Below, piece after piece: positions 36,364-45,477 of a stretch of 64,000 nucleotides of DNA. Under the pieces are notes generated by a model. The model had not been told where the DNA came from. It worked only from the letters and a program-made list of their open reading frames with translations, and did no database searches. Source of the DNA: Flavobacteriaceae bacterium HL-DH10 (GTDB taxonomy: Bacteria > Bacteroidota > Bacteroidia > Flavobacteriales > Flavobacteriaceae); NCBI GenBank assembly GCA_031826515.1, contig CP134536.1, positions 1,314,001 to 1,378,000 on the forward strand, in the 5' to 3' direction. The position numbers and the translations under genes are program-made. Position 1 is the first letter of the stretch. Each line of letters starts with the position of its first letter.

Positions 36364-36401
36364 AAACGTCTCAACCCCGACAACTATCGAGAGAGACGTT
36401 T
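36364..36401 (-). terminator. Terminator-like hairpin downstream of the DksA-like gene
   Basis: AAACGTCTC (36364-36372) pairs with GAGACGTTT (36393-36401). The minus strand has a T-run after the stem. The 20-nt loop contains CCCGACAACTATCGAG, a decayed relative of the neighbouring palindrome. Confidence 0.65.
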
Positions 36402-36422
36402 CAAATATATATTCATTGAAAA

Positions 36423-36803
36423 TTATTGCATGTTTTTTGCTTCAATACTTAACGTAGCATGAGGCACCAACTTTAAACGCTCTTTATTTATTAACTTACC
36501 TGTTACACGACATATACCATAGGTCTTGTTTTCAATTCTAATTAAAGCATTTTTTAAGTCACGAATAAATTTCTCTTGACGAATGGCTAATTGTGAATTA
36601 GATTCTTTACTCATAACAGCACTTCCTTCATCAAAGGCTTTAAATGTAGGCGATGTATCTTCTGTACCATTATTATGGTCATTCATATATGCACTTTTAA
36701 TAAGCTCTAAATCATGTTTTGCCTTTTCTATTTTTTCTGAAATCAGCACTTTAAATTCTGCTAAATCTGCATCCGAATATCTTATGTTGGTGTCTAAATT
36801 CAT
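36423..36803 (-). CDS. TraR/DksA-family protein with degenerate zinc finger
   Basis: 126 residues: a helical N-terminal coiled coil (about 8-75) and a C-terminal DksA-type segment YGICRVTGKLINKERL. Only one Cys of the usual four remains, so zinc is probably not bound through the classical C4 site; this is common in flavobacterial DksA-like proteins, some Proteobacterial DksA2 forms also lack the C4 set. Expected role is binding RNA polymerase in its secondary channel to modulate transcription with ppGpp, which is an inference from the family. It starts 6 nt after the ileS stop, so they are co-transcribed. Confidence 0.85.
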   Translation of the reverse strand: MNLDTNIRYSDADLAEFKVLISEKIEKAKHDLELIKSAYMNDHNNGTEDTSPTFKAFDEGSAVMSKESNSQLAIRQEKFIRDLKNALIRIENKTYGICRVTGKLINKERLKLVPHATLSIEAKNMQ

Positions 36804-36809
36804 AGTTTC

Positions 36810-39800
36810 TTAATGTTTTTGAATATACAATTTGGTATTTACATCATCAAAAGCAATTTCTATACCATTTTCTAATTTGTCTATAATTTGTATTTCGTTT
36901 GTTAATGTTTCTGATTTTATATAAGTCATATTAGCATCTACTGCACTTGTAATATTTTCATCTTTTTGAAAGGTTACATCAATTCTATCTGTAACTTCAA
37001 ATCCTGAGTCTTTACGTAAATTTTGAATACGATTAATTAACTCTCGTGCAATACCTTCCTTTCGTAAATCTTCACTAATAGTTACATCTAAAGCTACTGT
37101 TAAAGATCCTTCATTTGCAACCAACCAGCCTTCAATATCTTGAGATGTAATTTCTACATCTGCACGTTCTAAAGTGACTTTTTTTCCGTTTACTTCGATG
37201 CCTAAAATACCATTTTGTTCAATATCTTTAATATCTTCAGAAGTAAAGTTATTAACGACTTTAGCCACATCTTTCATGTCTTTACCAAAACGAGGTCCAA
37301 GAACTTTAAAGTTTGGTTTTATTTGTTTTACTAAAATATCTGATGCATCTTCTAAAACTTCGATTTCTTTTATGTTAACCTCTGATTTTATAAGGTCTGA
37401 AACTGCTAATATTTCATTTTTTTGAGATTCACTATCTACAGGAATCATTATTTTTTGTAAAGGTTGCCTTACTTTTATTTTTTCTTTAGCTCTAAGTGAT
37501 AAAACCAAAGATGAGATAATTTGCGCACTTTCCATTTTGTTTTCCAGAGACTTATCAACATATTGGTTGTCAAATTTTGGAAATTCTGCCAAATGTACAC
37601 TTTCGAAAGTTTCTTTTTGAGATACAGAATTTAAATCTAAGTACAACTTATCCATAAAGAACGGTGCAATTGGAGCACCTAGCTTAGCAATAGTAAGCAT
37701 ACACGTATAAAGTGTTTGATATGCCGAAATCTTATCCTGTTGATAATCCCCTTTCCAAAAACGTCTTCTACTTAAACGCACGAACCAGTTACTAACATAA
37801 TCTTGAGTAAAGTCTGAAATTGCTCGAGCAGCCTTTGTAGGCTCATAGTCGGCATAATAGGCATCTACTTTTTGAATTAAGGTATGTAATTCTGAAAGTA
37901 TCCAACGGTCTATTTCTGGTCTTTCATCTAAAGGAATATCAGCTTCGCTATAATTAAAACCATCAAGATTTGCATATAGCTGAAAGAATGAATAGGTGTT
38001 ATAAAGCGTTCCGAAAAACTTACGTTTCACCTCTTCAATACCTTCTAAATCGAATTTTAAGTTGTCCCAAGGATTTGCATTAGAAATCATATACCAACGC
38101 GTGGCATCGGCACCGTAATTTCCTAAAGTTTCAAAAGGATCGACTGCATTCCCTAAACGCTTCGACATTTTTTGTCCGTTTTTATCTAACACCAAACCGT
38201 TAGACACCACATTTTTATAAGCAACAGAATCAAAAACCATAGTACCTATAGCATGAAGCGTATAAAACCATCCACGTGTTTGATCGACGCCTTCCGCAAT
38301 AAAATCGGCTGGATACGATTTTTTATCGTCAATTAATTCCTTATTCTCAAACGGATAATGCCATTGTGCATAAGGCATAGAACCAGAATCAAACCAAACA
38401 TCTATTAAATCGCTTTCACGGAACATTTTCTGTCCTGTTGGTGATACTAATACAACCTCATCAACTATATTTTTATGCAAATCGATTTTTGCGTAGTTTT
38501 CTTCGGAATTGTTTCCAACTTCAAAATCTGCAAAAATATCTTCTGCTAAAACACCTGCTGAAACAGCTTTTGCCATTTCACTTTTTAGTTCTTCAACTGA
38601 ACCAATACAAATTTCTTCTTTACCATCTTCGGTTCTCCAAATTGGCAGAGGAATTCCCCAATAACGAGAACGTGATAAATTCCAATCGTTAGCATTTGCT
38701 AACCAATTCCCAAAACGACCTGTACCTGTTGCTTTTGGCTTCCAGTTAATGGTTTCGTTAAGTTCGAACATACGTTCCTTAACATCGGTTACTTTAATAA
38801 ACCACGAATCTAACGGATAGTAAAGAATAGGTTTATCGGTTCTCCAACAGTTTGGGTAACTATGTTTATATTTTTCAACCTTAAAGGCTTTATTTTCTTC
38901 TTTTAATTTAATGGCTATTTCAACATCTACCGAGCGTTCTGGTGCTTCTCCTTCATTATAATATTCATTCTTCACATATTTACCAGCATATTCATCCATT
39001 TCTGGTCTAAAACGCCCTTGTAAATCAACTAATGGCACCAAATTACCATTGTCATCTTTCACCAACATTGGTGGCACTTCTGGTGTTGCTTGTTTTGCAA
39101 CTAAAGCATCATCTGCTCCAAAAGTAGGTGCTGTATGAACAATTCCTGTACCATCTTCCGTCGTTACAAAATCTCCAGAAATAATTCTAAACGCATTTTC
39201 GGGGTTATCGTTTGGTAAGGCATACGGCATTAATTGCTCGTAAGTGACACCTACTAAATCTTTACCAACAAACTCTTTTACAACGTAAAAAGGGATTTTT
39301 TTATCCCCCGATTTATAAGCTAATAATTCTGATTTATCTTCAACTTTATTGAACTTTCCTGAGAATTGATAATTCACCAACTTTTTAGCTAAAACTACAT
39401 TTATTGGCTCAAACGTATATTGATTGTATGTTTCAACTAAAACATAGTCAATTTTTGGACCAACAGTTAATGCTGTATTACTTGGCAATGTCCAAGGCGT
39501 GGTTGTCCAAGCTAAAAAATAAATATCACCTTCGTTTTGTAAAAAATCTGGTAATGATTCTGGTTTTGCTTTAAACTGAGCTACAATAGTTGTATCAGTC
39601 ACATCTTGATACGTTCCTGGTTGGTTTAACTCATGCGAACTTAAACCTGTTCCAGCTTTTGGAGAATACGGCTGAATGGTATACCCTTTATACAACAAGC
39701 TTTTGTTATATATTTCTTTAAGCAACCACCAAACACTTTCCATGTATTTAGGCTCGTAAGTAATATATGGATCGTCCATATCTACCCAATAGCCCATTTT

Positions 39801-40208
39801 TTGTGTTAAATCATTCCAGACATCTGTGTAACGCATAACAGCTTTACGACAAGCGGCATTATAATCTTCAACTGAAATAGTTTTTCCAATATCCTCTTTG
39901 GTAATGCCTAGCTCTTTTTCTACACCAAGTTCTATTGGTAAACCATGTGTATCCCAACCCGCTTTACGCTTTACTTGATACCCTTTCATGGTTTTATAAC
40001 GCGGAAAAATATCTTTAATAGCACGTGCTAAAACATGGTGCACACCAGGTAATCCGTTTGCAGAAGGTGGCCCTTCAAAAAACACGAATGGCTTATGACC
40101 TTCTCTGGTAGTTACACTTTTTTCAAAGATGTTGTTTTCTTGCCAATAGTTTAAGATTTCATCTGCAACATTTGGTAAGTCAAGTCCTTTATATTCAGGA
40201 AATTTCAT
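36810..40208 (-). CDS. ileS: Isoleucine--tRNA ligase, IleRS2 type with GVHH signature
   Basis: Charges tRNA-Ile. The 1132 residues have the long C-terminal region and sequence style of IleRS2 (eukaryote-like) enzymes. The class I signature normally HIGH is here GVHH at residues 55-58 in GLPGVHHVLA (bases 40046-40035), that is, the first and third positions are exchanged. KMSKR is intact near 680, and the CP1 editing domain has GTGIVHTAPTFGADD. Anticodon-binding region follows (about 760-920). Related IleRS2 enzymes with this altered motif are reported to be hyper-resistant to mupirocin and still active. No T-box is expected in Bacteroidota and none is seen upstream. Confidence 0.96.
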   Translation of the reverse strand: MKFPEYKGLDLPNVADEILNYWQENNIFEKSVTTREGHKPFVFFEGPPSANGLPGVHHVLARAIKDIFPRYKTMKGYQVKRKAGWDTHGLPIELGVEKELGITKEDIGKTISVEDYNAACRKAVMRYTDVWNDLTQKMGYWVDMDDPYITYEPKYMESVWWLLKEIYNKSLLYKGYTIQPYSPKAGTGLSSHELNQPGTYQDVTDTTIVAQFKAKPESLPDFLQNEGDIYFLAWTTTPWTLPSNTALTVGPKIDYVLVETYNQYTFEPINVVLAKKLVNYQFSGKFNKVEDKSELLAYKSGDKKIPFYVVKEFVGKDLVGVTYEQLMPYALPNDNPENAFRIISGDFVTTEDGTGIVHTAPTFGADDALVAKQATPEVPPMLVKDDNGNLVPLVDLQGRFRPEMDEYAGKYVKNEYYNEGEAPERSVDVEIAIKLKEENKAFKVEKYKHSYPNCWRTDKPILYYPLDSWFIKVTDVKERMFELNETINWKPKATGTGRFGNWLANANDWNLSRSRYWGIPLPIWRTEDGKEEICIGSVEELKSEMAKAVSAGVLAEDIFADFEVGNNSEENYAKIDLHKNIVDEVVLVSPTGQKMFRESDLIDVWFDSGSMPYAQWHYPFENKELIDDKKSYPADFIAEGVDQTRGWFYTLHAIGTMVFDSVAYKNVVSNGLVLDKNGQKMSKRLGNAVDPFETLGNYGADATRWYMISNANPWDNLKFDLEGIEEVKRKFFGTLYNTYSFFQLYANLDGFNYSEADIPLDERPEIDRWILSELHTLIQKVDAYYADYEPTKAARAISDFTQDYVSNWFVRLSRRRFWKGDYQQDKISAYQTLYTCMLTIAKLGAPIAPFFMDKLYLDLNSVSQKETFESVHLAEFPKFDNQYVDKSLENKMESAQIISSLVLSLRAKEKIKVRQPLQKIMIPVDSESQKNEILAVSDLIKSEVNIKEIEVLEDASDILVKQIKPNFKVLGPRFGKDMKDVAKVVNNFTSEDIKDIEQNGILGIEVNGKKVTLERADVEITSQDIEGWLVANEGSLTVALDVTISEDLRKEGIARELINRIQNLRKDSGFEVTDRIDVTFQKDENITSAVDANMTYIKSETLTNEIQIIDKLENGIEIAFDDVNTKLYIQKH

Positions 40209-40522
40209 CTGATATTCTTTATTTTGTCTAAATGGACAGATGTAAGCTTAATTTTTAAAATATTTAAAAACACATATTAATTGTTAATTGTCTAAATATT
40301 AAAGCTTTCACGCTCATTTACCCTATATTCTTATAAGGTTGCGAATTTAAGAAATTTTGTGAAATTAGAGCGTGTTAAATTAACTTATTGACAATAAGGA
40401 AATACAATTTTATTACCTCTTATTTTTAAAAATTGTTTCTCTTTAAATTAACAATTAATACCTCATTAATTTTCGAAACAATAAACTAGACAAATAACAA
40501 ATCTAATTCTAGACGCTGAAGA
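40209..40522. other. AT-rich intergenic region upstream of ileS
   Basis: 314 bases without a credible gene or RNA. An inverted pair CACGCTC (40309-40315) and GAGCGTG (40368-40374) could form a loose stem. Otherwise only promoter-like AT-rich sequence for ileS and the trailer of radA can be expected here. Confidence 0.5.
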
Positions 40523-41881
40523 CTAAACCAGAAACCCTACCAAGTCTTCAATTTTAGAAATCAATTGAATTTTAATGACTGTATTTTTAAGCGATATTTT
40601 ATTGTATTTTGAAACAAAAATAGTTGAAAAACCTAATTTTTCGGCTTCAAGAATACGTTGTTCGACACGCTGTACTGGTCTAATTTCTCCAGACAAACCC
40701 ACCTCGGCAGCAAAACAAAAGTCTTTTTGCAAAGCCACATCTTCGTTAGATGATAAAATTGAAGCAACTACTGCCAAATCTATCGCAGGATCATCTACTG
40801 TAATGCCTCCTGTTATATTTAAAAATACATCTTTAGCACCAAGCCTAAATCCTGCTCGTTTTTCTAAAACGGCTAATAACATATTTAAGCGTTTTGCATT
40901 AAAACCTGTGGCACTTCTTTGAGGCGTTCCATAAACTGCTGTACTCACTAAAGCCTGAACTTCAATCATTAGCGGACGCATACCTTCAAGAGTAGCTGCT
41001 ATAGCATTTCCAGACAATTCTTCGTCTTTCTTAGAAATTAAAATTTCTGATGGATTGGAAACTTCACGCAAACCAGAACCTTGCATTTCATAAATTCCTA
41101 ATTCATTTGTGGAACCAAATCTGTTTTTATGGGCTCTTAAAATTCTGAATACATGATTGCGATCGCCTTCAAATTGCAAAACCGTATCAACCATATGCTC
41201 TAAAATTTTAGGACCTGCAATATTTCCATCCTTAGTAATATGACCAATTAATAATACAGGAGTTGCTGTTTCCTTTGCAAATTTTATTAGTTCAGTAGTA
41301 CATTCTTTTATTTGAGAAATACTTCCAGAAGACGATTCAATATAATCGCTATGTAAAGTTTGAATAGAATCAATTATAACAATATCGGGCTCTAAAGCTT
41401 CTATTTGCTTAAATATATTCTGCGTTTTCGTTTCTGTAAGAATATAACAATTGTTATTGTTTGGATTGATACGTTCTGCACGCATTTTTATCTGTTTCTG
41501 ACTTTCTTCTCCTGAAACATAGAGTGTTTTATATGGTAATTTTAATGAAATTTGAAGTAGCAAGGTGCTTTTTCCTATACCTGGTTCTCCTCCTAAAAGT
41601 GTTAATGACCCAGGAACAATTCCACCTCCTAAAACGCGATTAAACTCGCCATCAAAAGTATCTAATCGGGGTTCTTTAGAAACATCAATATCTTTAATCC
41701 GTAATGGAATGGATGCTTTTTTAGCAGTCGAAGTTGGTGATTTCCAATTGCTTTTTTCTGGTTTTTGAATAACCTCTTCTACAACAGTATTCCATTCTTT
41801 ACAAGCATTACATTGCCCCTGCCATTTGGCATATTGCGTGCCACAGTTCTGACAGAAAAAAGTAGTTTTAACTTTTGCCAT
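40523..41881 (-). CDS. radA: DNA repair protein RadA
   Basis: RecA-like helicase that processes branched DNA during recombination. 452 residues: zinc finger C10-x2-C13 ... C24-x2-C27 at the N-terminus, Walker A GGEPGIGKST (97-106), the RadA-specific KNRFG motif (about 255) and a Lon-protease-like C-terminal domain (about 330-445). All motifs are intact. The ATG overlaps the upstream gene's TAA (TAATG), so it is translationally coupled with the esterase-like gene and lies at the end of the panC-panD run. Confidence 0.96.
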   Translation of the reverse strand: MAKVKTTFFCQNCGTQYAKWQGQCNACKEWNTVVEEVIQKPEKSNWKSPTSTAKKASIPLRIKDIDVSKEPRLDTFDGEFNRVLGGGIVPGSLTLLGGEPGIGKSTLLLQISLKLPYKTLYVSGEESQKQIKMRAERINPNNNNCYILTETKTQNIFKQIEALEPDIVIIDSIQTLHSDYIESSSGSISQIKECTTELIKFAKETATPVLLIGHITKDGNIAGPKILEHMVDTVLQFEGDRNHVFRILRAHKNRFGSTNELGIYEMQGSGLREVSNPSEILISKKDEELSGNAIAATLEGMRPLMIEVQALVSTAVYGTPQRSATGFNAKRLNMLLAVLEKRAGFRLGAKDVFLNITGGITVDDPAIDLAVVASILSSNEDVALQKDFCFAAEVGLSGEIRPVQRVEQRILEAEKLGFSTIFVSKYNKISLKNTVIKIQLISKIEDLVGFLV

Positions 41882-43032
41882 TAATACCCGAAATCTGCTT
41901 TAATTAAATCTGCTTTTTCAAGCACTAAATCTTTAGTAATACCTGCTATTTCTTTTAACGTATAAGCAGATTGATAAGTACGCATCGCTTTTTTGGTCTC
42001 ACCCGTTTCTTCATAAAAACGTGCTAAATAATAACCTCCTAAAAGCGTTTCTGGATATGCTTTTCTTGCCATTTTTCCTAAATCTTCATAATATTCAAAA
42101 CTTTCATTTTTTTCTATAGCTGCAGAAATCGCTTTAAAATCGTTAATTAAAATCTGCTTATCAATACCAAACAAATCATAAATAATTTGATATTTCTCTT
42201 GAAGATAAACAACTGGAGATATTTCTAATTCAAGAATTGTTTCTTTATACTCCTTTTTACTAATAGGTTGAAAAACTTTAAAAATACCTTCTATAGCATT
42301 TGGTATAGCATGTGTTGGTACAGAATAGTGAGACGGTCCTTCAAAGCTATCAAAATCAAAATATAAATTTTTATTCTCTATATTAGAAATATCGGTCTTT
42401 AAAACATTTGTCATTTTTTTAACAGACGACGCATCATTATTGGTATTTGCCAAATAATAAAAGGTTTTAGAATCTAATTTAGCCAGTCTTTCTGGAATAT
42501 AATCAATCAGATTTGGCGCTAATTCTGGACTGACAGCTATATATCCTTGAAATAATGGCTGTGGTTTTAATAAAAAATAATTGATAAAGTTTGCTGTTTC
42601 ACCATGACCAACAGCAACTCTAAAATTAACTGTTCTATATTTATTCTCTATATAAGGTATCAATTCCATTCCTACAAACTCAAAAAAAGCTGCACCAGTT
42701 TCAATAGGTAATGAATTTTGCTCAGAATACATACAATCGTCATAACGTGTATTGAACTGATTAACACCAACAACAATGGTCTGGGGCATATCTTCCCAAT
42801 AACTATAATAATCCACATTTCCCGCAACAGATTCAAACAAATAATCGCCATCAAAAACTATAAATATGGGATACCTTTTATCTTCATTTGTAGTATATCC
42901 TCTGGGAAGTTGAATTTTTAATTCACGCGTATCACCTAATTTTGAAGAGGCTATAGTTTCGTATTTAACTTGCGCTTCAATAAAAGAAGACATAAAAAAC
43001 AGAAATAAAAAGGAAATAATAGTATGCTTCAT
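41881..43032 (-). CDS. Alpha/beta-hydrolase-fold esterase-like protein lacking nucleophile
   Basis: Exported protein (signal peptide to about residue 20) of the esterase D/IroE type: IQLPRGYTTNEDKRYPIFIVFDGDYLF at the start, then PQTIVVGV and ELIPYIENKYRT. The nucleophile elbow, normally GHSxGG, reads GHGETA (142-147), with Gly144 where the Ser should be. A later DxxH-type region (PSHYSVP) remains. A C-terminal helical or TPR-like extension follows (about 290-383, KMARKAYPETLLGGYYLARFYEETG). So the protein is probably not an active serine esterase, but could bind ligand or protein. Overlaps radA by 1 nt. Confidence 0.85.
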   Translation of the reverse strand: MKHTIISFLFLFFMSSFIEAQVKYETIASSKLGDTRELKIQLPRGYTTNEDKRYPIFIVFDGDYLFESVAGNVDYYSYWEDMPQTIVVGVNQFNTRYDDCMYSEQNSLPIETGAAFFEFVGMELIPYIENKYRTVNFRVAVGHGETANFINYFLLKPQPLFQGYIAVSPELAPNLIDYIPERLAKLDSKTFYYLANTNNDASSVKKMTNVLKTDISNIENKNLYFDFDSFEGPSHYSVPTHAIPNAIEGIFKVFQPISKKEYKETILELEISPVVYLQEKYQIIYDLFGIDKQILINDFKAISAAIEKNESFEYYEDLGKMARKAYPETLLGGYYLARFYEETGETKKAMRTYQSAYTLKEIAGITKDLVLEKADLIKADFGY

Positions 43033-43082
43033 TTTTAATTGATTTGAGATTTAATAGCAGCAAGGTATGAAATAAAGCGAAA

Positions 43083-44054
43083 CTATAAAATGTGCTCGTT
43101 CTTCTTTTTTCTATTATAAATAGGTAAGCATATAAGGGACAATCCTCCGAAAATAATAATCATAAGTGTTTGTGACGCCCACATAATCCAACCAAAAGCA
43201 ATACTAGGTTCTTTGGTAATTCCAAAAATTGAAAAGCCTAAATAAACAGCAACAGGATAGGCACCAATACCTCCACTGGTTGCCGCAATACTAAAACTTG
43301 CCGAAATAAATCCAATTAAGATCGCTCCAGTTGAAATTCCATTCAAGTCATCAATAGCCAAAGAAGTCACATAAAACATAAGCAGATACATAACCCAAAT
43401 AAATAAGGTATGAAAAATAAATGCCCACTTCTTTTTCATTTTAAAAATACTTAATGCACCTTCAATTAAACCAGCTACAAAAACTCTTATTTTTAAGGCT
43501 ATTTTAGAGTCGCTTTTTCTAATATATCTTAAAAAAAACACCATTAGAACTATTCCAAAAACTAAAGCAATAACAATTTTAGTTACATCAAATTTTTCAA
43601 TTAAAAATCCATAAATAAAATCAAATTGCAAAAAAAGCGTCATTATAATAATACCTAACATCACAATTAAATCGGCAATTCGCTCTGCTACAATAGTTCC
43701 AAAACCTTTTTCAAAAGGCACTCCTTCATAATTTGCAAGTATAGATGCTCTAGCCACTTCTCCCGCTCTTGGTATGGTATAATTTATTAAATAGGTTGCA
43801 AAAACAGCCATAATACTATTTCCGAACTTAATATTATACCCTAAAGGTTCTAATTGAAAACGCCAACGATATGCTCGAGACAAATGACTCAAAAAGCCTA
43901 AAAACAATCCCAATAAAATCCAACTTTTATTTGAAGATTTCCAAAATTCTAAAATTTTAGGCAAGGGAACATCACTTAAAGAATACCAAACTAAAAAAAC
44001 TCCCAGTATTAATGGGAGTGTGATTTTTAGTATGTTCTTTATCTTTTTGTTCAA
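43083..44054 (-). CDS. Lysylphosphatidylglycerol synthase-type transmembrane protein (flippase-like domain)
   Basis: 323 residues with about eight membrane helices. The pattern SLSDVPLPKILEFW, SHLSRAYRWRFQLEPLGY, NYTIPRAGEVARASILANYEG and ATSGGIGAYPVAVYLGF belongs to the MprF-like/UPF0104 integral membrane family. In MprF this half flips lipids, and stand-alone versions are thought to move lipid-linked substrates; the substrate here is unknown. It starts 4 nt after panD's stop, so it is in the pan operon by position only. Confidence 0.9.
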   Translation of the reverse strand: MNKKIKNILKITLPLILGVFLVWYSLSDVPLPKILEFWKSSNKSWILLGLFLGFLSHLSRAYRWRFQLEPLGYNIKFGNSIMAVFATYLINYTIPRAGEVARASILANYEGVPFEKGFGTIVAERIADLIVMLGIIIMTLFLQFDFIYGFLIEKFDVTKIVIALVFGIVLMVFFLRYIRKSDSKIALKIRVFVAGLIEGALSIFKMKKKWAFIFHTLFIWVMYLLMFYVTSLAIDDLNGISTGAILIGFISASFSIAATSGGIGAYPVAVYLGFSIFGITKEPSIAFGWIMWASQTLMIIIFGGLSLICLPIYNRKKKNEHIL

Positions 44055-44058
44055 AAGC

Positions 44059-44409
44059 TTATATTAATAAGTTTGTACCTTCATCTGGAAAAACTAAAGA
44101 AGGTTTAAACACCTTTGCTTCTTCAATATCCATAAAAGCATAAGTAATTAATATTAAAGTATCTCCCACCGAAACTTTTCTAGCGGCAGCACCATTAAGA
44201 GTGATTTCACCACTATTTCTTGGCCCTGGAATACAATAGGTTTCCAAACGCTCTCCATTGTCATTATTTACAATTTGAACTTTTTCACCTTGTATAATAT
44301 TGGCCGCTTCCATTAAATCTTCATCTATAGTAATACTACCAATATAGTTTAGTTCTGCACCGGTACATTTTACTCTGTGAATTTTAGATTTTACTACTTG
44401 TATTTGCAT
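44059..44409 (-). CDS. panD: Aspartate 1-decarboxylase
   Basis: Makes beta-alanine from aspartate for pantothenate synthesis. The 116-residue proenzyme has the self-processing Gly-Ser site in [11 protein letters not shown] (Gly24-Ser25, which becomes the pyruvoyl group), the active-site Tyr in [13 protein letters not shown] and GAAARKV. Follows panC by 13 nt. A minus-strand TATCTTTG box at 44421-44414 ends four bases before its ATG, so it may also be read from its own leaderless promoter. Confidence 0.97.
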   Translation of the reverse strand: MQIQVVKSKIHRVKCTGAELNYIGSITIDEDLMEAANIIQGEKVQIVNNDNGERLETYCIPGPRNSGEITLNGAAARKVSVGDTLILITYAFMDIEEAKVFKPSLVFPDEGTNLLI

Positions 44410-44413
44410 GTTG

Positions 44414-44421
44414 CAAAGATA
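44414..44421 (-). promoter_or_regulatory. Internal -7 promoter box for panD
   Basis: TATCTTTG on the minus strand lies entirely in the 13-nt gap between panC and panD, 4 nt before the panD ATG. The -33 position falls in panC and is not a clear match. Confidence 0.45.
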
Positions 44422-44422
44422 A

Positions 44423-45274
44423 TTAATTTAAAGCGATATTATCTATAAGTCTAATATCATCTGCATAGGCAGCTATAAATGCTCTATACGTTTTATTGTT
44501 AGATTTTCGTTTAACTGGTTTTAGGGTTTCTGTATCTGCAATAATGAAGTATTCTAACTTTAATAAATCGTGATTTGCAAACTGATTTTCAACCCATTCC
44601 TGTACTTTATTAGCACTTTTTGTGCCAAATTTATTTTTGGCAGTTGTTAAGGTTTTATAAATAAATGGTGCTGCATCTTTATATTCTGGATTCAATCTAG
44701 TGTTTCTTGAACTCATTGCTAAACCAGATGCCTCTCTATGTATATCACAACCAACTATAGTTACAGGAATATGGTGTTTTTCAACCATTTTCTTGATAAT
44801 TTGAAGTTGTTGAAAATCTTTTTCACCAAAATAAGCATTATCTGGTTTTATAATTTCAAAAAGGCGTTTCACAATCGTTCCAACACCATTAAAATGTCCA
44901 TCACGAAATCTTCCTTCCATTTCAAACTCTAGACCATCAAAATCAAACGATTCTGAGACCGTGTTATCTCCATAAACATCAGCTACTGAAGGCGCATAAA
45001 TCAAAATAGCATCTTTACTTACTGTTTTTAGTAGTTCTAAATCGCTATCTAATGTTCTTGGATACTTTTTAAGATCTTCTTTATTGTCAAATTGTGTAGG
45101 ATTCACAAAAATACTAACAACAACTCTATCGTTATTTTCGAATGCCTTTTTAACTAATTCTAAATGTCCTTCATGCAGTGCTCCCATAGTAGGAACTAAT
45201 CCTACGGTTAACTTTTTAGCTTTTAAGGCATCGAGAGCAGCCGTAATTTGTTGTTTTTCTGAGTATACTTCCAC
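44423..45274 (-). CDS. panC: Pantothenate synthetase (pantoate--beta-alanine ligase)
   Basis: Joins pantoate and beta-alanine with ATP. 283 residues with the HIGH-like motif [17 protein letters not shown], the FVNPTQF motif and FGEKDFQQL, plus the KMSKS-like AMSSRNTRL. Downstream on the same strand lie panD, the LPG-synthase-like gene, the esterase-like gene and radA; gaps are 13, 4, 50 and -1 nt, suggesting one long transcript. panB is not in the window. Confidence 0.97.
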   Translation of the reverse strand: MEVYSEKQQITAALDALKAKKLTVGLVPTMGALHEGHLELVKKAFENNDRVVVSIFVNPTQFDNKEDLKKYPRTLDSDLELLKTVSKDAILIYAPSVADVYGDNTVSESFDFDGLEFEMEGRFRDGHFNGVGTIVKRLFEIIKPDNAYFGEKDFQQLQIIKKMVEKHHIPVTIVGCDIHREASGLAMSSRNTRLNPEYKDAAPFIYKTLTTAKNKFGTKSANKVQEWVENQFANHDLLKLEYFIIADTETLKPVKRKSNNKTYRAFIAAYADDIRLIDNIALN

Positions 45275-45337
45275 TTTTTAATATAAAATTAACGCGTGCA
45301 AACTTAAGATTTTACCATGAAACTGCATAAAATTTTG

Positions 45338-45345
45338 TACTTTTG
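45338..45345 (+). promoter_or_regulatory. -7 promoter box upstream of the glycogen-synthase-like gene
   Basis: TACTTTTG matches TAnnTTTG, with a TTTTA element about 24 nt upstream. Predicted leader is about 125 nt, the longest in the window. Confidence 0.45.
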
Positions 45346-45477
45346 CGTGTTTTTTATTTTGAATTCTAAAAAAAGAAACAACATTTATGTAATAAAACAC
45401 GATATAATTTCTGCTTAATTTAAAAAGCAAATTATTATTTATTCCATAATCATTATTAAGTCAACAAAAACAAACAT

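Noticed and set aside
38438-38692. 84-codon plus-strand frame inside ileS
   Set aside because: Low-complexity Leu/Gln shadow of the synthetase gene.
40209-40522. T-box or ncRNA upstream of ileS
   Set aside because: No T-box sequence or stable structured core; only a loose CACGCTC/GAGCGTG pair.
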